A DNA stretch of 64,000 nucleotides from Eutypella sp. D-1 (taxonomy: Eukaryota > Ascomycota > Sordariomycetes > Xylariales > Diatrypaceae). The notes under the pieces are model-generated. The model searched no databases, was not told the DNA's origin, and saw only the letters and a program-made list of their open reading frames with translations. The position numbers and the translations under genes are program-made. Of this stretch, positions 22,370 to 34,321 are shown piece after piece. Position 1 is the stretch's first letter; each line of letters starts with the position of its first letter. The stretch covers positions 2,914,001 to 2,978,000 of the forward strand of contig JAJTTP010000003.1 of the NCBI GenBank assembly GCA_023313575.1. The letters run 5' to 3'.

Positions 22370-24313
22370 ATGAGTTCCATGCTTAAGAAATCAGGCGGCT
22401 TGGCCTTCAAACCAAAGGCCGGTCGCCGCGGACCAACAGCACCAGCCACTACTACTACTACTGCTGCTACTACTGCCTCATCATCTCAAGCACCATCACG
22501 AGCAATTTCAACGGCCGCAAGTACTACAGGGACACCTATTGCCGACCCATCAGCAGGAACTCCTATTCCTACTCCCGCTTCGATATCCACACCCACTCCT
22601 GCTGCCACTACGCCCACACCTATTCCGACAGCGCCCGAAGCCACCCCTCCCGGTAGTCATGAGTCGGAGAAAGCCCCTATTCAAAAGACCCGGCAACCAG
22701 AGACCCAAACTCGACTAGAGCCGGAGCAGCAACCAGAACCGGGGCCCATTGTGACATCTCAGCCTTCTGATGAGCGGAAGACACCCCCACCACAGCCTAC
22801 TATCGAGCCGGTTGCAGAGCCCAGCTCAGTTTCAAGAAATATCACTGCCCCGCCACCTCTCAAGGATACGCCGTCTTCGAGTACGACGCCACTGGTCACT
22901 CGCGATCACGAACTTTCCACTCCCACCCCGACGCGAAAGCCACTGCCAACTGTTGCGAACGCCAGTGTAGCCGAAGGACAAGCGACGGTTGAACAGCCCA
23001 CCTCTTCCACTACAATATCTACCAGACTGCCAACGGCTCCTCCATCGCCCCCTCCAGCCCCAGATACCATCACAGCCGTCGCTCCACCCGCACCCGCACC
23101 ATCCGACGGGCCAGCCACTGCTGCGTCCGGAGCCAAAAAGCGAGCTCCCAGAAAACGCAAGGCCCCCGCCGCCGAGGGCGAGTCGGCATCGGCTGATCCA
23201 TCAGCACCAAGGAAGAAGCGAGCCCCCCGAAAGCGGCAACCAGCCCCATCAGCCGCCGCCGGAGATGGCGACGCCGCAACGACAGAAGGGGGAGAGGATG
23301 CCGAGGCGGCAGTACGTCCCAAAAAGAAGTCTTCGAGAAGTCGTAAGCCTCCATCGCCCGAGGACACCGAGAAACAGCAAGTCGACCACAGCACCACAAA
23401 GATGGGAGAGTTGATATGGGATATGGGCGTCGGGAAGCCATTCAAGCACGCCGACGTAGTCGCCGAGCGGGCCCGTCAAGCGCGCCAAGAGGCCAAGCTA
23501 AGAAAGCTTGAGAAGCAAAAACGGGCTACTGGCCTACTGCCCGCCGACGAACAAGGGGCCGATATTGAAGGTCCTCGTGCCGGCACTCCCGCCGAGGGTC
23601 AGGTCAGTGGTGCTGCTGCGGCAGCCGCCTTAGGGGCGTCGGCCGCCATGGATACCGGTGGCGGAGTTGGGTACGAGGTAGTAGACGGGCAGATCGTCGT
23701 GAACCAGAACTCGCTGGTGGTGGACCGGCACGCGGCGGCTCAGCAAGGAAGCCTGGAGACAGTGGAGGAGGACGAGTTCTCGCACCTGACGACGGCGGCG
23801 AGCTACCGGCGGGCATCGCGGGCGCCTGCGGCAACGGCGAACTCGTGGACGGACGAAGAGACGGAGCGGTTCTACCGGCTGCTGGGCATGTTCGGGTGCG
23901 ACTTCGAGAGCATCGCGGCGATGTTCCCCGGCAAGAACCGGCGCATGATCAAGTGCAAGTTCAATCGCGAGGAGCGCCTGCGCCCGCGCCGCATCAACGC
24001 CGCCGTCATGGTCCGCGGCGAGAAATCCGTCAGCATCGACATCGAAGAGTACAAGGGCTTCCAGCGCACCTGGCAGAGCACCGACGACATCGCCCGCGAG
24101 CAAGAGCGCCTCGCCCGCGAGCAGCAGGAGGACCTCCGCCGCCTCCGGCAAGAGCGCAGGGAGGCCGGCCTCGTCGACGACAGCGATAACGAGGATGGAG
24201 GCGCCAACGCCGGTGCTTCGGGAGCGGGCGGACAACAGGAGGACGCGTCGCAGAACCTCAGCGGAATGCCTACGCCGATGGAGATCGAGACTGACGTGGC
24301 CGCGGCCGGCTGA
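22370..24313 (+). CDS. bdp1: Transcription factor TFIIIB subunit B'' (BDP1), 647 aa
   Basis: A single exon from ATG 22370 (MSSMLKKSGGLAFKPKAGRR, the conserved N-terminal block of fungal Bdp1) to TGA 24313. Residues about 20-250 are low-complexity Pro/Thr/Ala. Basic clusters follow (KKRAPRKRK; RKKRAPRKR; PKKKSSRSRK), then a conserved segment beginning TTKMGELIWDMGVGKPFKHAD. The extended SANT domain starts at Trp493 (SWTDEETERFYRLLGMFG) and contains AAMFPGKNRRMIKCKFNREE. An acidic, helical C-terminus follows. Bdp1 joins TBP and Brf1 in TFIIIB and recruits RNA polymerase III to tRNA and 5S genes in the nucleus. Another ATG at 22379 would shorten it by three residues. It is convergent with RAD23. 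Confidence 0.95.
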   Translation: MSSMLKKSGGLAFKPKAGRRGPTAPATTTTTAATTASSSQAPSRAISTAASTTGTPIADPSAGTPIPTPASISTPTPAATTPTPIPTAPEATPPGSHESEKAPIQKTRQPETQTRLEPEQQPEPGPIVTSQPSDERKTPPPQPTIEPVAEPSSVSRNITAPPPLKDTPSSSTTPLVTRDHELSTPTPTRKPLPTVANASVAEGQATVEQPTSSTTISTRLPTAPPSPPPAPDTITAVAPPAPAPSDGPATAASGAKKRAPRKRKAPAAEGESASADPSAPRKKRAPRKRQPAPSAAAGDGDAATTEGGEDAEAAVRPKKKSSRSRKPPSPEDTEKQQVDHSTTKMGELIWDMGVGKPFKHADVVAERARQARQEAKLRKLEKQKRATGLLPADEQGADIEGPRAGTPAEGQVSGAAAAAALGASAAMDTGGGVGYEVVDGQIVVNQNSLVVDRHAAAQQGSLETVEEDEFSHLTTAASYRRASRAPAATANSWTDEETERFYRLLGMFGCDFESIAAMFPGKNRRMIKCKFNREERLRPRRINAAVMVRGEKSVSIDIEEYKGFQRTWQSTDDIAREQERLAREQQEDLRRLRQERREAGLVDDSDNEDGGANAGASGAGGQQEDASQNLSGMPTPMEIETDVAAAG

Positions 24314-25355
24314 GAGGTATATCCTCGCTTCGACCGACTGGGGAGTTCTTCAGCCCGGGATTTTGGTCTTCTCACGAACCGCGGGGTCCAGGTCCCTCGT
24401 CTACACCGTTTAAACCCACCCAATTAAGCCCCCTCCTCCAACCAGAATAAATGCAACCAACTCATGTACTTGATGTTCCTTCTTCTATTGATACCCAGGA
24501 TGGCATTTCCATCCCACCCCGAATGTTTTCTGTCTTCCGGTGGCTTTTTTTTGTCTTTCATGTCGTTTTCGTTTTCAGGCAAGGCGCAGGTGGTTCAAAA
24601 ACGGGTGGTCCTCTCTAGGTTTAACGAATCAGTTCGTTCCGTACGATGTTTGTTCAAATCAGGCGACACCCTCGGGCAGGGTATGTATGTATGTATGACA
24701 AGGGCGACAGGTATCAAGGGGGGAAAGGAAAAGGAGAGAGAGGCCTAGGGACGAGACAGGACGGGACGAATAGACGCGTGGATGAACACGTCGATAGATA
24801 CCTACGTACTCCTCAAGGCTTTTGACATGATTGCATCCGGCAACAGAGACTCAAATCACCTGCGTATCTTGATCGAAAGCACATTTTCAGTGGTACAACT
24901 GCCCTGTTTCGCTTGGTACTACCATCTGTCTATCCGTCTGCTGTACTCATGTTTGCCTCTTGCTAGAGTGGGAGGCAGGGGAGGAAAACGTCCATTCGAA
25001 GAGTCAGTAGAAGGAAATGGATTATAAAAAAACCCCTCTACCTAAAGTGATGTGATCTGTCCTATCTTGTCTCCTGTGTGTGCGGTCGTTTGTATGTGTG
25101 CCTGTGGGTGTATGGATGGGAAGAAGACCATAGAAGGCAAGCAGAACAGACAAGCCAAGCCAAGCCAAGGCAGGCAGATATCATCATCATATTCACTACT
25201 CTACGAGGCGACGTAGTCTATTCTAACTCAATCGATCGAAACAAGTCGCGATGTCAAAACAAATCCTTCCCTTCTCATGTGAATTCTCCTCGCTTTCCCA
25301 TATGTATATATACCATATCAAAGGGTTTAACTACCTTAACGCACATTAGTCCTGG

Positions 25356-25387
25356 ACACACGCACACGCACACACGCACACACACAG
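25356..25387 (+). repeat. (CA)n-type microsatellite
   Basis: ACACACGC-type run of about 32 nt, interrupted by G. Confidence 0.85.
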
Positions 25388-25854
25388 AGCATAGCAGTTA
25401 GTTATTCATAGATATTATTATTTCTCTCAACGGTTGTCCCATCTATCTATTTATCCACCCACCACCCCTGAGCCAGTGAGAGAGTGTAGATAACCTATAT
25501 AGAGATACGTGAGTTACTATCACTACTCCTACCACCTCGAAACGAAGTCTTCGTACGTGCGTATGTAGATGGCGAGAGTTTTGTCTGTGTGTGTGTGTGT
25601 ATAGAGCCAACTCAGGAAGGGCGGCCACCACTACGGTATATATATATGTACGGAGAATAGTGGTCTCAGAGATACAGAGTACGGATGTATATATACCAAG
25701 GTATATATCACCCAGCTCATTTGAAAAGAAGAAAAAGAGGAGAGATGACTATAACCTCGTTTAAAAAAGAAAAAAAAAAGAAGAAGAAGACAAGCATAGA
25801 TATACACATATACGCATATAGACATACATACATCCTAGTCAGTTCATGTTCAGA

Positions 25855-25874
25855 CTTGCTTGCTTGCTTGCTTG
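25855..25874 (+). repeat. (CTTG)5 microsatellite
   Basis: Five perfect CTTG units, followed after about 25 bases by four TTTCTG units. Confidence 0.9.
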
Positions 25875-26505
25875 CCTGTCTGCTTGGGCACTCATTTACT
25901 GTTTCTGTTTCTGTTTCTGTTTGTTTTTTTAACTGATTGCTTCATTTCATATCTCTCGTTCCATCAATGGACTTCCTTTTCCCTTTTTTGAAGAACCCTC
26001 CGCCCCCTTCCCGTTTAGGGAGAAAAATACAGATAGAGAAGAACTGTGTAAGTCAAACCGGGGGAAGGGGGGGTTGAAGTTGCTTCCGCCTGCCGAAACA
26101 AAACGTCGTCTTGTTCCGCCCCATCCTCTCTTCCCCCTTGTCCCCTTTCTGTCTTTCTTTCTTTCCTTCTTCACCTATGATCGGAAGAAAAGCAGAAGAA
26201 ACATAGATAAGAGAGAGACGATCGGTGCGTCGCGGCGACTGCGGATCGTTCGCTGTTCCTCCTCAGTTCTAGCCTTTAAGCAAAGAAACCAGAGTGGGAC
26301 CAGGCTGAATGCACCAAGCGAATCCTGCTTCAAGAGAAGAGACAAACCAATTTGCAATGTCGATGCGGCGATGAAATGTCCATCACCCACGCAAGAGGGA
26401 TCCGAGTGCCAGAAAAGGGTATTAGTGTAGCGTGAAAACAGACACAGGTATATCATCAAGAGACTGGTCATTGAAGGACCCAGCAAGTGACAGTCGAGAC
26501 ACCAA

Positions 26506-28514
26506 TCAGTGCTGGGGCTGGTCATCGTCCTCCGGAGGCTGATCGAATAGGAAATTGGCGGCCAGCTCCTCATTCTTGTCGCAGGCGAAGTATGCCTGGA
26601 TGGCGGCATCGCGGTCGAATCCCAGTCGACATAACTATATTTTGTCAGTTCCGCGACAAAACAGTTTCTCTTGCAATCAACTCACTCTCTCAATGGCATC
26701 ACGCTCCTCCTCAGTCACACTAATGGCCTGAGCACCAGGAGGCAGCGGCGCATCATCGTCATTATCCTCGCCAAGCAGATTCAGGAACTGGTCGGGGTTC
26801 TGGGCGATCAGTTGGGCGAGCTGGGGGTTTCCGGCACCCAGCTGCTGGAGAATGGGCTCGAGCATCTGCGGTTGCTGCTGGACGACCTGGCGAAGCTGCT
26901 GGAACTGGGCATTATTTCGAAGGAAATCCAGGTTTCCAAGATCCCTGGCGGCGCCACCACTACCGGCAGCAACTGCAGCGGCGGCGGCGGCGGCACCCGC
27001 ACCAGCGTCTGCGCCTCGAGCGCCACCAGCACCACCACTTCGACCGCCTTGGCCCTGCTGAGCCGCAAGATCGAATAGATTGACATTTCCACCTTCAGAC
27101 GCGGCAGGTTGGCTGCCCGCGGCAGGGGCAGCGGCAGGGGGGGATTGAGCCGGTGCGGCTTGGGCAGCTTGTGTCTGTCGGGCGCTCTCGGGGATTCCCT
27201 ATATTCTTGTCGTTAGAACCTCATGGCCAAATCTAAACCCAAGCAAAACACCTAAGTCCAAGGAAAGGTCGCAGCTTACGTTTAGCAGATACTCAACCGC
27301 TCGGTCAGGGTTAAAGAAGGCAGCGCGCATAGCTGCCTCGATTTGGGTGCGCTCGAAACCCATAGCCTCCATGTCAGCAATCACGCCTGCTCGTTCGGCA
27401 CCCAGGGCCATCGAGCTGTCACCGGTGGCACCACTGCTCTGGGCAGCAGGAGCAGGACTCGGGGTAGCCGGGACCGCAGGAGCAGCGCTTGCAGCGTGGG
27501 AGGGGGCAGCGGGGGCAGCAGGAGCCGCGGCAGTCGGGCGCGCAGGAGTCTCGGGGGTAGAAGCGGAAGCGGAGGAGGTGGCTGCAGCAGGCTTGGGCTG
27601 TGTCCAGAGATTTTGTTGTCAGCATGGCCTACCATATGCGCACCTATGCACCTATGCGCCCAACCTATGACCTATGATTTCTCCATACCTTGTTGACCAT
27701 GCAGACTACAAACCCCTTCTCCTCGATCTTGTAGGTCTCGACAGTGTCGTCATCCTTTAAGATCTTGCCTGTTGTTGGCTTGGTTAATATCAACTGGAAA
27801 CCAAGAGCAGGCAGGCCAATGCATACCAGAGTAGATGAGCTTCTGAGACTTAGGTTCCCAACCCTTCTCCTCGGAGATTCTCTGCTTTACAGCAGACACC
27901 TAGTATTTATGTTAGATAAAAGTCCATTTCATGAATCAACCAGCTAGTAGTTGTTGCTAGTAGTTGCTAGCGAAGCTTTGGTAGTGACGTCAAGATAGCA
28001 GCAGGTTGAGCTTGGCGGCAATATATGGAATGGGGGGTGGCATGAGATGAACGGGATAAACGAGATGACGACATACGAGATCGGTAGGTTCGACATCGAG
28101 AGTGAACTTCTGTTGTTTTAGATCCTAGAAAGATAGTCAGCTACCTGGGTTACTGCTAGACATATGTGTCTATCGCATTAAAATTGAAAATATACGAATA
28201 TACACATCATGAGGAAACGTAAAGCAAAGAAAAGCAGAGGGGACCAGAAGGGACCAATCCGGTTTGAGAAACAGGAAACGAAAGCTATGCGGTTCAAACG
28301 CGCGCAACCAGAGACCGGGTGTGGTATGTTTGTTAGGTGCTAAGTGGTTTGCCTCCGCAGCCTTCTTCCTCTCCCCCCCCCCTCGGCAGTGGGTGTGGGT
28401 TTGTGCGGTTTATACGATTTGTGTTGTCATCACAGCAGTCGGCCGAAGTAGAGAGCAGAGAGCAGAGAGTAGAGAGAGATAGAGACAAGAACACACCTTG
28501 AAAGTGACCTTCAT
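26506..28514 (-). CDS. rad23: UV excision repair protein RAD23 (392 aa, seven exons)
   Basis: Exons 28514-28497, 28124-28077, 27899-27827, 27768-27689, 27597-27280, 27198-26686 and 26634-26506 total 1179 nt (393 codons). The domain order is the RAD23 signature: ubiquitin-like domain (1-73, starts [18 protein letters not shown]), Ala/Pro-rich linker, UBA1 (about 145-179, [18 protein letters not shown]), Gly/Ala-rich linker, XPC-binding domain (about 267-319, [19 protein letters not shown]) and UBA2 (about 345-384, [20 protein letters not shown]). RAD23 shuttles ubiquitinated proteins to the proteasome and stabilises Rad4/XPC in nucleotide excision repair. The first exon codes only six residues and is followed by a 372-nt intron, so ab initio gene finders could miss the start. 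Confidence 0.95.
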
Positions 28515-28667
28515 CTTGGGCAGTGAGTTGATCGAGCGAGTGTCCAACGGGGGATTTATGGCCAACGAAAAAAGTCGGAGGGGCGGTAGTGGAAAAATGA
28601 AGGCGGGCGCAGAAGTTGACAGTTACGTATGTAGAGAGGCAGTTTTACTGAAAGATGACTCCCCCGT

Positions 28668-28713
28668 CCGTCGTCGTCGTCGTTGTCGTCGTTGTAGTAG
28701 TAGTCGTCGTCGT
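28668..28713 (+). repeat. (CGT)n/(TAG)n trinucleotide repeat
   Basis: About 46 nt of CGT, TGT and TAG triplets roughly 155-200 bp upstream of the RAD23 ATG (read on the minus strand). Confidence 0.85.
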
Positions 28714-29508
28714 AGATGGTATATGATGGAACCGCTTCAAAGTTGTGTGGAAAGGTTGAGAAAATGGGAAAGGCTTAAAATAAAATACGTAAAAAGAGAA
28801 GAAAACCCTTAGGGTCCAAATCAGAATCCTACTTAGTCTCCCAATGTAACTGGAATGGCCCCAAATATTGTAGGTGGTAAGGTAGAACAGCAAACAGGTA
28901 GAAGGTGGTGGTGGTGGTGGTAGTAGTGGTAAGCGGTACCTAACAAAATCGAAAATCAGGTAGCTACCTAATGATGTGTCGGCGACGGCAGGTGGGGTGG
29001 CGGATGATGCTCATTACATAAGGTCCCTGCCTAAGGCTACCTGCCTGTACATAGGTATGCATATGTACATAAGTACCTGAACATTCAGACATTATATAAT
29101 CCAATACCTAACCTAGGGGTAGGTACCCTTCATTTATTAGGCACCGTCACCTTACCCAGATGAACTACCATTGGAAGCTACAATGTGCTCTATGTACTCG
29201 TACCTGCCAATCGGCATGCTTCAATTCCAAGCAGCAGGTATGATGTACTTGCTCTAAATAAGAAAAGGACATGGAACCAAACCAACCACGCAGCCGCCAC
29301 GAGCTGTCACCTCCAGGGCTTATCTGTTTGCCTGCCCCGCGCTTATTGCATTATCAGGACAATCCCAAAAAGGTATGATGAGCCCGTCCACACATCTCAG
29401 ATTTACGGGGAATACTAGAGGAAAAAGTGGGGGCTGCAAATGTTCATCTGATGTATCAATGTTCAAGCCTCGTCTTTTTTTTACTCTCCTTTTTTAATCT
29501 TGCTGATG

Positions 29509-29530
29509 ATACTACTACTACTACTACTAC
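29509..29530 (+). repeat. (ACT)n trinucleotide repeat
   Basis: About seven ACT units. Confidence 0.85.
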
Positions 29531-29878
29531 CTACTACGAATAGAGATTATGTCTCTTCGTCATAAATGAAGGTCGGTGTCTCCCGAGGTCCTGTTATCTT
29601 TTCCCCCGTGTAAACTCCCCCATACTAAAGCTAAAGCTCCCGGATGTCCATCCGAAGTTCGAAGCTTGATGCCTGGTACAACGCCGCGCTGAAAGGACTG
29701 TGGTATCAACTAAGCATCACCTCACATACACATGTACAAATAAAAGGTTCCCGTGATGTCCCGTCAACGGCCACTTGTTGCTTTGCCGTTCGCTTCCGAA
29801 ATTCCTATCATCTAATCATTGTCATTGCCATTGTCGTTGCTGCTGTCGTCATCATTAAATGTGCTTTTGATATTAGCA

Positions 29879-31261
29879 CTATGTGCCACCCGGCATTGTT
29901 GCTGTAGATCGTTCATCTCGCAGCCTTCTGCTGCTATATTCTGGGAGGCTGCTTTTCGACCCTGCAGCAAGAACCCAATCCGGAATCGGCGGCGTCATTT
30001 TCCTCTCTTCCGCCTCCTCCGGCGGAACAAGCCCCTCCATATTGGGACTTGGTGTCGCCCTCCGGAAGCTGTCATAGCTGCCCTGCCTACTAAGAGGGCT
30101 TGGCGTATTGGGTAGACTTCCACTCCGCATTCGAGTCAACGACTTTTCTGAGATTACCCTTCCAGCGTTTGGTGCCGCAATCACCATCGTGCCTGGGCTT
30201 GCTTGAGGCGGCGGTGTGGGCGAGTCGGTTCGGAACAGTGGGTGAATATTAAGCTCGCTCAGAGAGGACTGAGGCGAAAGCTGTTGTGCCTTTGGAACCG
30301 GGCTGTAACTCCGACTCCTGTGGAAATGCTTCGGTGGTTCCAAATCGAGAGGGTGTCCAGGGCTTGGACTTCTGCTTGTTGTCGGGCTTGCAGGTATTGT
30401 CTCCAGGAGCCGCGAAGGCATACCCGAGAACGTGTCCAACGTAACTTGCCTGACTGGAGGCTCAACTGATGAGGTGTCCCACGAATCAAAGCCGTCTTGG
30501 GTAAAGCTCGATCGTGAATGCCAAGAATTGGAATCGAGCGATGAAGCTCCCCGTCCATGTCTAGTGCTCGTTGAGAGTAATCTGGTTCTGGACGAAAAGG
30601 GACGGACAGCTTGGGAGATAGAAGTGCGAATGGAGCTCACGGTCTCGGTGACTGACCGGCCCCCGCTGGTGCCAGGACGGCTTTGAGAATCGTCGGATGG
30701 CGCTCTTCTCAGCCTTGGGGGGCTCGCAGCCGTTTTGTCATAGGGGATAGTTTTCAGGCGCATCTCGGATGAGCCACGACGTTCCCTACGAAGAGAGAAG
30801 GCTTGTCCAGAGCTCCGTGGTCTATCAATAACCTGGTCAATTACAAAAAAGACGAGCTGGCTTGTAAATGCGCAGCCAAGTGCAACGGTCGATCCGATCA
30901 GATACTCAGTCGGTGGAGCCCCGAGAAATTTGGCCGGTAGGTCGTCCGTCTTGCTCAACTTAATCAGAACGACAATCGATGCGGCAGTCGCCAGAACGCT
31001 TGTCAAGACTTTAAGAGCAAACCATACACCACTATGTTGACTGGGGAATAAAGTCCACTTCCAGGTACGGACGATGCAAAAGGCGATGATGAATGCTAGA
31101 ACCGCCGCTTCGAGTACCGTTCCGACTGTAGCTGATATCTTAAGAGGTGATGTCCACGAATCTAGAGCATGAGTAAGAATGATGTTCATTGCTGTTATTG
31201 CTGTAGTGGCTAGGATAGCAATGACGGCCACTAGGATCAAGAGAACTCGGGCTACGTCCAT
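29879..31261 (-). CDS. Four-helix integral membrane protein with Ser-rich tail (460 aa), unidentified
   Basis: A single exon from ATG 31261 to TAG 29879. Four hydrophobic helices are confined to the first 150 residues: about 4-26 (VLLILVAVIAILATTAITAM), 43-66 (containing AVLAFIIAFCIV), 80-103 (containing LATAASIVVLIKL) and 122-146 (containing SQLVFFVIDQVI). The remaining 310 residues are hydrophilic, rich in Ser, Pro, Arg and Thr, with many SP/TP sites (for example SRSPSPGHPLD and SPTPPPQASP). This is consistent with a phosphorylated cytosolic tail. No catalytic motif was recognised. The topology resembles conserved fungal membrane proteins of unknown function; a sensor or scaffold role would be guesswork. 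Continuous length and composition make it very likely a real gene. Confidence 0.8.
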   Translation of the reverse strand: MDVARVLLILVAVIAILATTAITAMNIILTHALDSWTSPLKISATVGTVLEAAVLAFIIAFCIVRTWKWTLFPSQHSGVWFALKVLTSVLATAASIVVLIKLSKTDDLPAKFLGAPPTEYLIGSTVALGCAFTSQLVFFVIDQVIDRPRSSGQAFSLRRERRGSSEMRLKTIPYDKTAASPPRLRRAPSDDSQSRPGTSGGRSVTETVSSIRTSISQAVRPFSSRTRLLSTSTRHGRGASSLDSNSWHSRSSFTQDGFDSWDTSSVEPPVRQVTLDTFSGMPSRLLETIPASPTTSRSPSPGHPLDLEPPKHFHRSRSYSPVPKAQQLSPQSSLSELNIHPLFRTDSPTPPPQASPGTMVIAAPNAGRVISEKSLTRMRSGSLPNTPSPLSRQGSYDSFRRATPSPNMEGLVPPEEAEERKMTPPIPDWVLAAGSKSSLPEYSSRRLRDERSTATMPGGT

Positions 31262-32479
31262 GACGAAGTATGGCCGTTCTTAGCCCAGGCACTAAAGAAA
31301 ATGTGGAGAGCGGCGACTAACTTCCAAACGGAGCGTTACAAGTTATTAACAAGAAATTCGTGCGCATATGTTGAAACGGCCAGGTATGTTGACCGTGAGA
31401 AAGGTAGCGGGGCCCGCCGGCAGGAGATGCCAGAGACCAAGCCAGTCGATAGAACTCGGGGCTTCGGTATACCCTTCCGAATAGGCTGCCGGATCTGAGT
31501 GTTGTTGCCAATGAGAAAATGTGTTTAAATGCTATCAGTTCGAGTTGTATTCCCCCACATAATAAAGCCGACAAATGGTCCCAGGCTAAATAGGTAGGCG
31601 GTTCGACAGTAGTCACTGGGAGCTTCCGCAGTGTACCAGGAGCCAGTGGAGCGTGACAGCAAGAAAAGCTGGGTAACAAACTGCTTCAGCGGAGATACTA
31701 TCGTTTTATATTACGAGAAGCGCAGCAAATAATGGCGCTATCCCGGTGACCTGAAACAGAGTTCTTTGTCGAAGACAGCAATGTCATCAAAGTGTGTCGC
31801 AAAGAGCGCGGTGAGGTCCGTGAGCCGCGATGGGTGAATGAGTGAGTATAAGTGGGTTTATTACCCCGCGATCGAGGGTGTAAAGACCGAGTGAACGAAT
31901 GGATAATCCGACCGGGGGCGAAAACGACAAGGTCGCAATAGTAGGCCGACTTAAAATGTAGTGATTTCAAGAGCCTCAAAACATTCAAGCAGACTTGCCA
32001 GTGAAGCGAAGGACGTGAAGTGAGAGAAATGAGAGGAGCGTGAGGGAACGAGCGAGCACGCGTGTATGATGAGGGGTGCGATCCAGCCTGCTTGCCTGAT
32101 GTTATGGCGGACCAGTCGGGCTTAAAGGAACTTTTGACGCGTTGGATACGTAGTATTTTCTCTCGCGTGCAGGCGTGTTGGTGACAGCCAGTGATGACTG
32201 GTTATACTAGATGCATTTGGTGTGTGCCGCATCCATGTACCCACACACCTAACGAATCTTGGTTCTGTCCGTCCTTCTGGGAACGGCTTTGGCAAGGGGG
32301 TAAACAGGGGGGATGCGGGTGAGCCGGGGGGCTGAACTTAGGGAGGCAGTAGTAAGATACCCAAGACGCCTTAATGCAGGTACAACGAATAGCGTGTCGC
32401 GGAAGCGGAGACGGACCTAGCGGGATTTGTTGCGAGCCCCTCCTTTTCTCCTAGCGGACAGGCTGGTTGGCTGATAGGG

Positions 32480-32512
32480 GTCTGGTAGGGATCTGGTAAG
32501 GATCTGGTAGGG
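32480..32512 (+). repeat. Imperfect 10-11 bp tandem repeat
   Basis: About three copies of a GGATCTGGTA(G)-type unit. Confidence 0.8.
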
Positions 32513-34300
32513 AGGGTATCCTGCTAAATCTTCGATCACGCACAGACTGGACAAGTCTTAGTTGAGCCACTGGGCTGAAGGGCTGCCGATTGACCTGTTG
32601 ACTTGCAGATCCTGGGTAGATGAGTACCTGGGTAACTGGTCTGGCAACTTCGAGTGCTTCTAGTGCAGGTCGTGGAACTGCTGGCTGGCTGGCTGACAGA
32701 TTGGAGATGACGACGTCGTTTTAGATCGATCGTATACGAGCGGGGATCGCTCACCTACTTATGTATGTAGGACTTAGGAGGGTAGAATCTGCACGAGGTA
32801 TTTCCCTACCCCTGTTGCTGCCGCTGATGGTGGTGCGGGTGCTTCGTAGGCGTCGTGTGCTTCTGGAACCCAGAAGAAAAACTTTTTGGCATGCAAGTTT
32901 GCAAGACCGAATTGAACGTAGCTGATGATATGCCTGGCTTGTAGTTTCTGGGCGCACAGGGTTTCCGGTTATTCTTCTAGTCTGTACTCCGTACCACCCT
33001 TTACACCACACTTTCTATCCTCAACCCTAATATTTCTTTCTCAAAGCCTGAATTATAATTGAGTATGTGGCTGTGGATCGGCAATGGAAAGGGTCTTCGG
33101 GTCTTCTTGCCTACTTACGTCGTAGCAGTGACAGCCGCAATGGGGTTCGTGGTTATGTTGAGACCCCTTGTGCTTGAGGCTCTTCTCAGCTTTCAGCGAA
33201 GGCAGAATCTCGGTGATCACTCGCCCTATTAGTGCTGGTATTGGTGCAGGTCTCAAAAGAGGGGAAGATCGAAGAGAATGTAACTTCGACCTGATTGGAT
33301 AGCAGGTGGTGAAGATAAGAGGTTCTAAGTAAACGAGTGACTGAAAGCGAATGTGAGATGGAGAAGGTAAAGGGAAGGTAAGGGGGATATTACGAGGGAA
33401 AGATCACGAGGCAAGTTGATTTATGAAGTTTATTGAGTTAATATTGTGGACCAAAGAAACAAAACAAAATAAATCCACTCGTAGAAAGAAAGAAACAGAA
33501 ACGGAAACGACGGATGCTGCCCCAGGGTGGTGGCTTCCTCCTCTTACTAAGTATGTAGAAGGAACAGTCCAGTCATAAGTGCTCAATTAAGGCTAGGAAG
33601 TCGCACTGGAGTCAGAATCCAATGAAAATGTGAAAATATGAAATGCTAAAAGCCCTGAAGTGTAAAAATGTGAAAAAGTGGGCAACTCGGTGTAAACTTC
33701 ACAAACTTCAACGTAATAGAAAAGGGGGGGGGGAGGGGCTAGTTAGAGGTGAGAGAGACCCCAGAGGTTAAGAGAGAATAAGTCTTCGTCTCATCATTCC
33801 CAATCCATCACTCTTGGCCGTTATAATATATTACGTACGATAAAGTACTTCAATCTGCTTTTCTCTCAAGACTGATATACTATGATAGTTTCGACTTGCG
33901 AATGAATGCATTAGCACTTGCAGGAAGTGGTCGATTCAATATCGAGATTTAATTGCGATCAGGGAAGTTGTCCTGATCCCTCTGTCTGCATCGTGATGAT
34001 CGTGCAATTGCGGCAAAAACTACTATATGGGATTCATCACATTGATAACAATCATGGTCAGCATTCCCAGGCTCCTACACAATTACCCAGAGGTTGGTTG
34101 ACAGGCCACTTTGAGTGGTCTCGAAATTTCTCCGTCGTCTCAAGTGCAGCGTCGCAAAGACCCCAAGCTAGATAACAACCTAGACGCCAACAACGGTATA
34201 GCGGCATACTATGAATAAGTTGGAAACATCGAGACTAAATGTGGGTCTTAGCAACAAGGAGGGATACTGTTGCTAGATGACCCTTGAGAAACGTGGTTGC

Positions 34301-34321
34301 GTGCTGCGTGCTGCGTGCTGC
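34301..34321 (+). repeat. (GTGCTGC)3 tandem repeat
   Basis: Three perfect 7-bp copies. Confidence 0.9.

Larger units (their letters stand above)
24314..26505. other. 3'-3' spacer between BDP1 and RAD23, microsatellite-rich
   Basis: No gene is supported. Contains (CA)n, (CTTG)n and (TTTCTG)n runs and A-rich tracts near 25765-25790. Short frames here are built from the repeats. Confidence 0.6.
28515..29878. other. Intergenic between RAD23 and the four-helix membrane protein
   Basis: RAD23 promoter side. Trinucleotide repeats and AGGTAC/CTACCT-type AT-rich motifs (28960-29150); no supported gene. Confidence 0.6.

Noticed and set aside
23630..24235. 201-codon frame antisense to BDP1, and similar antisense frames in ABC transporter, GABA-T and BMT5-like genes
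   Set aside because: Shadows caused by GC-rich third positions of the sense genes.
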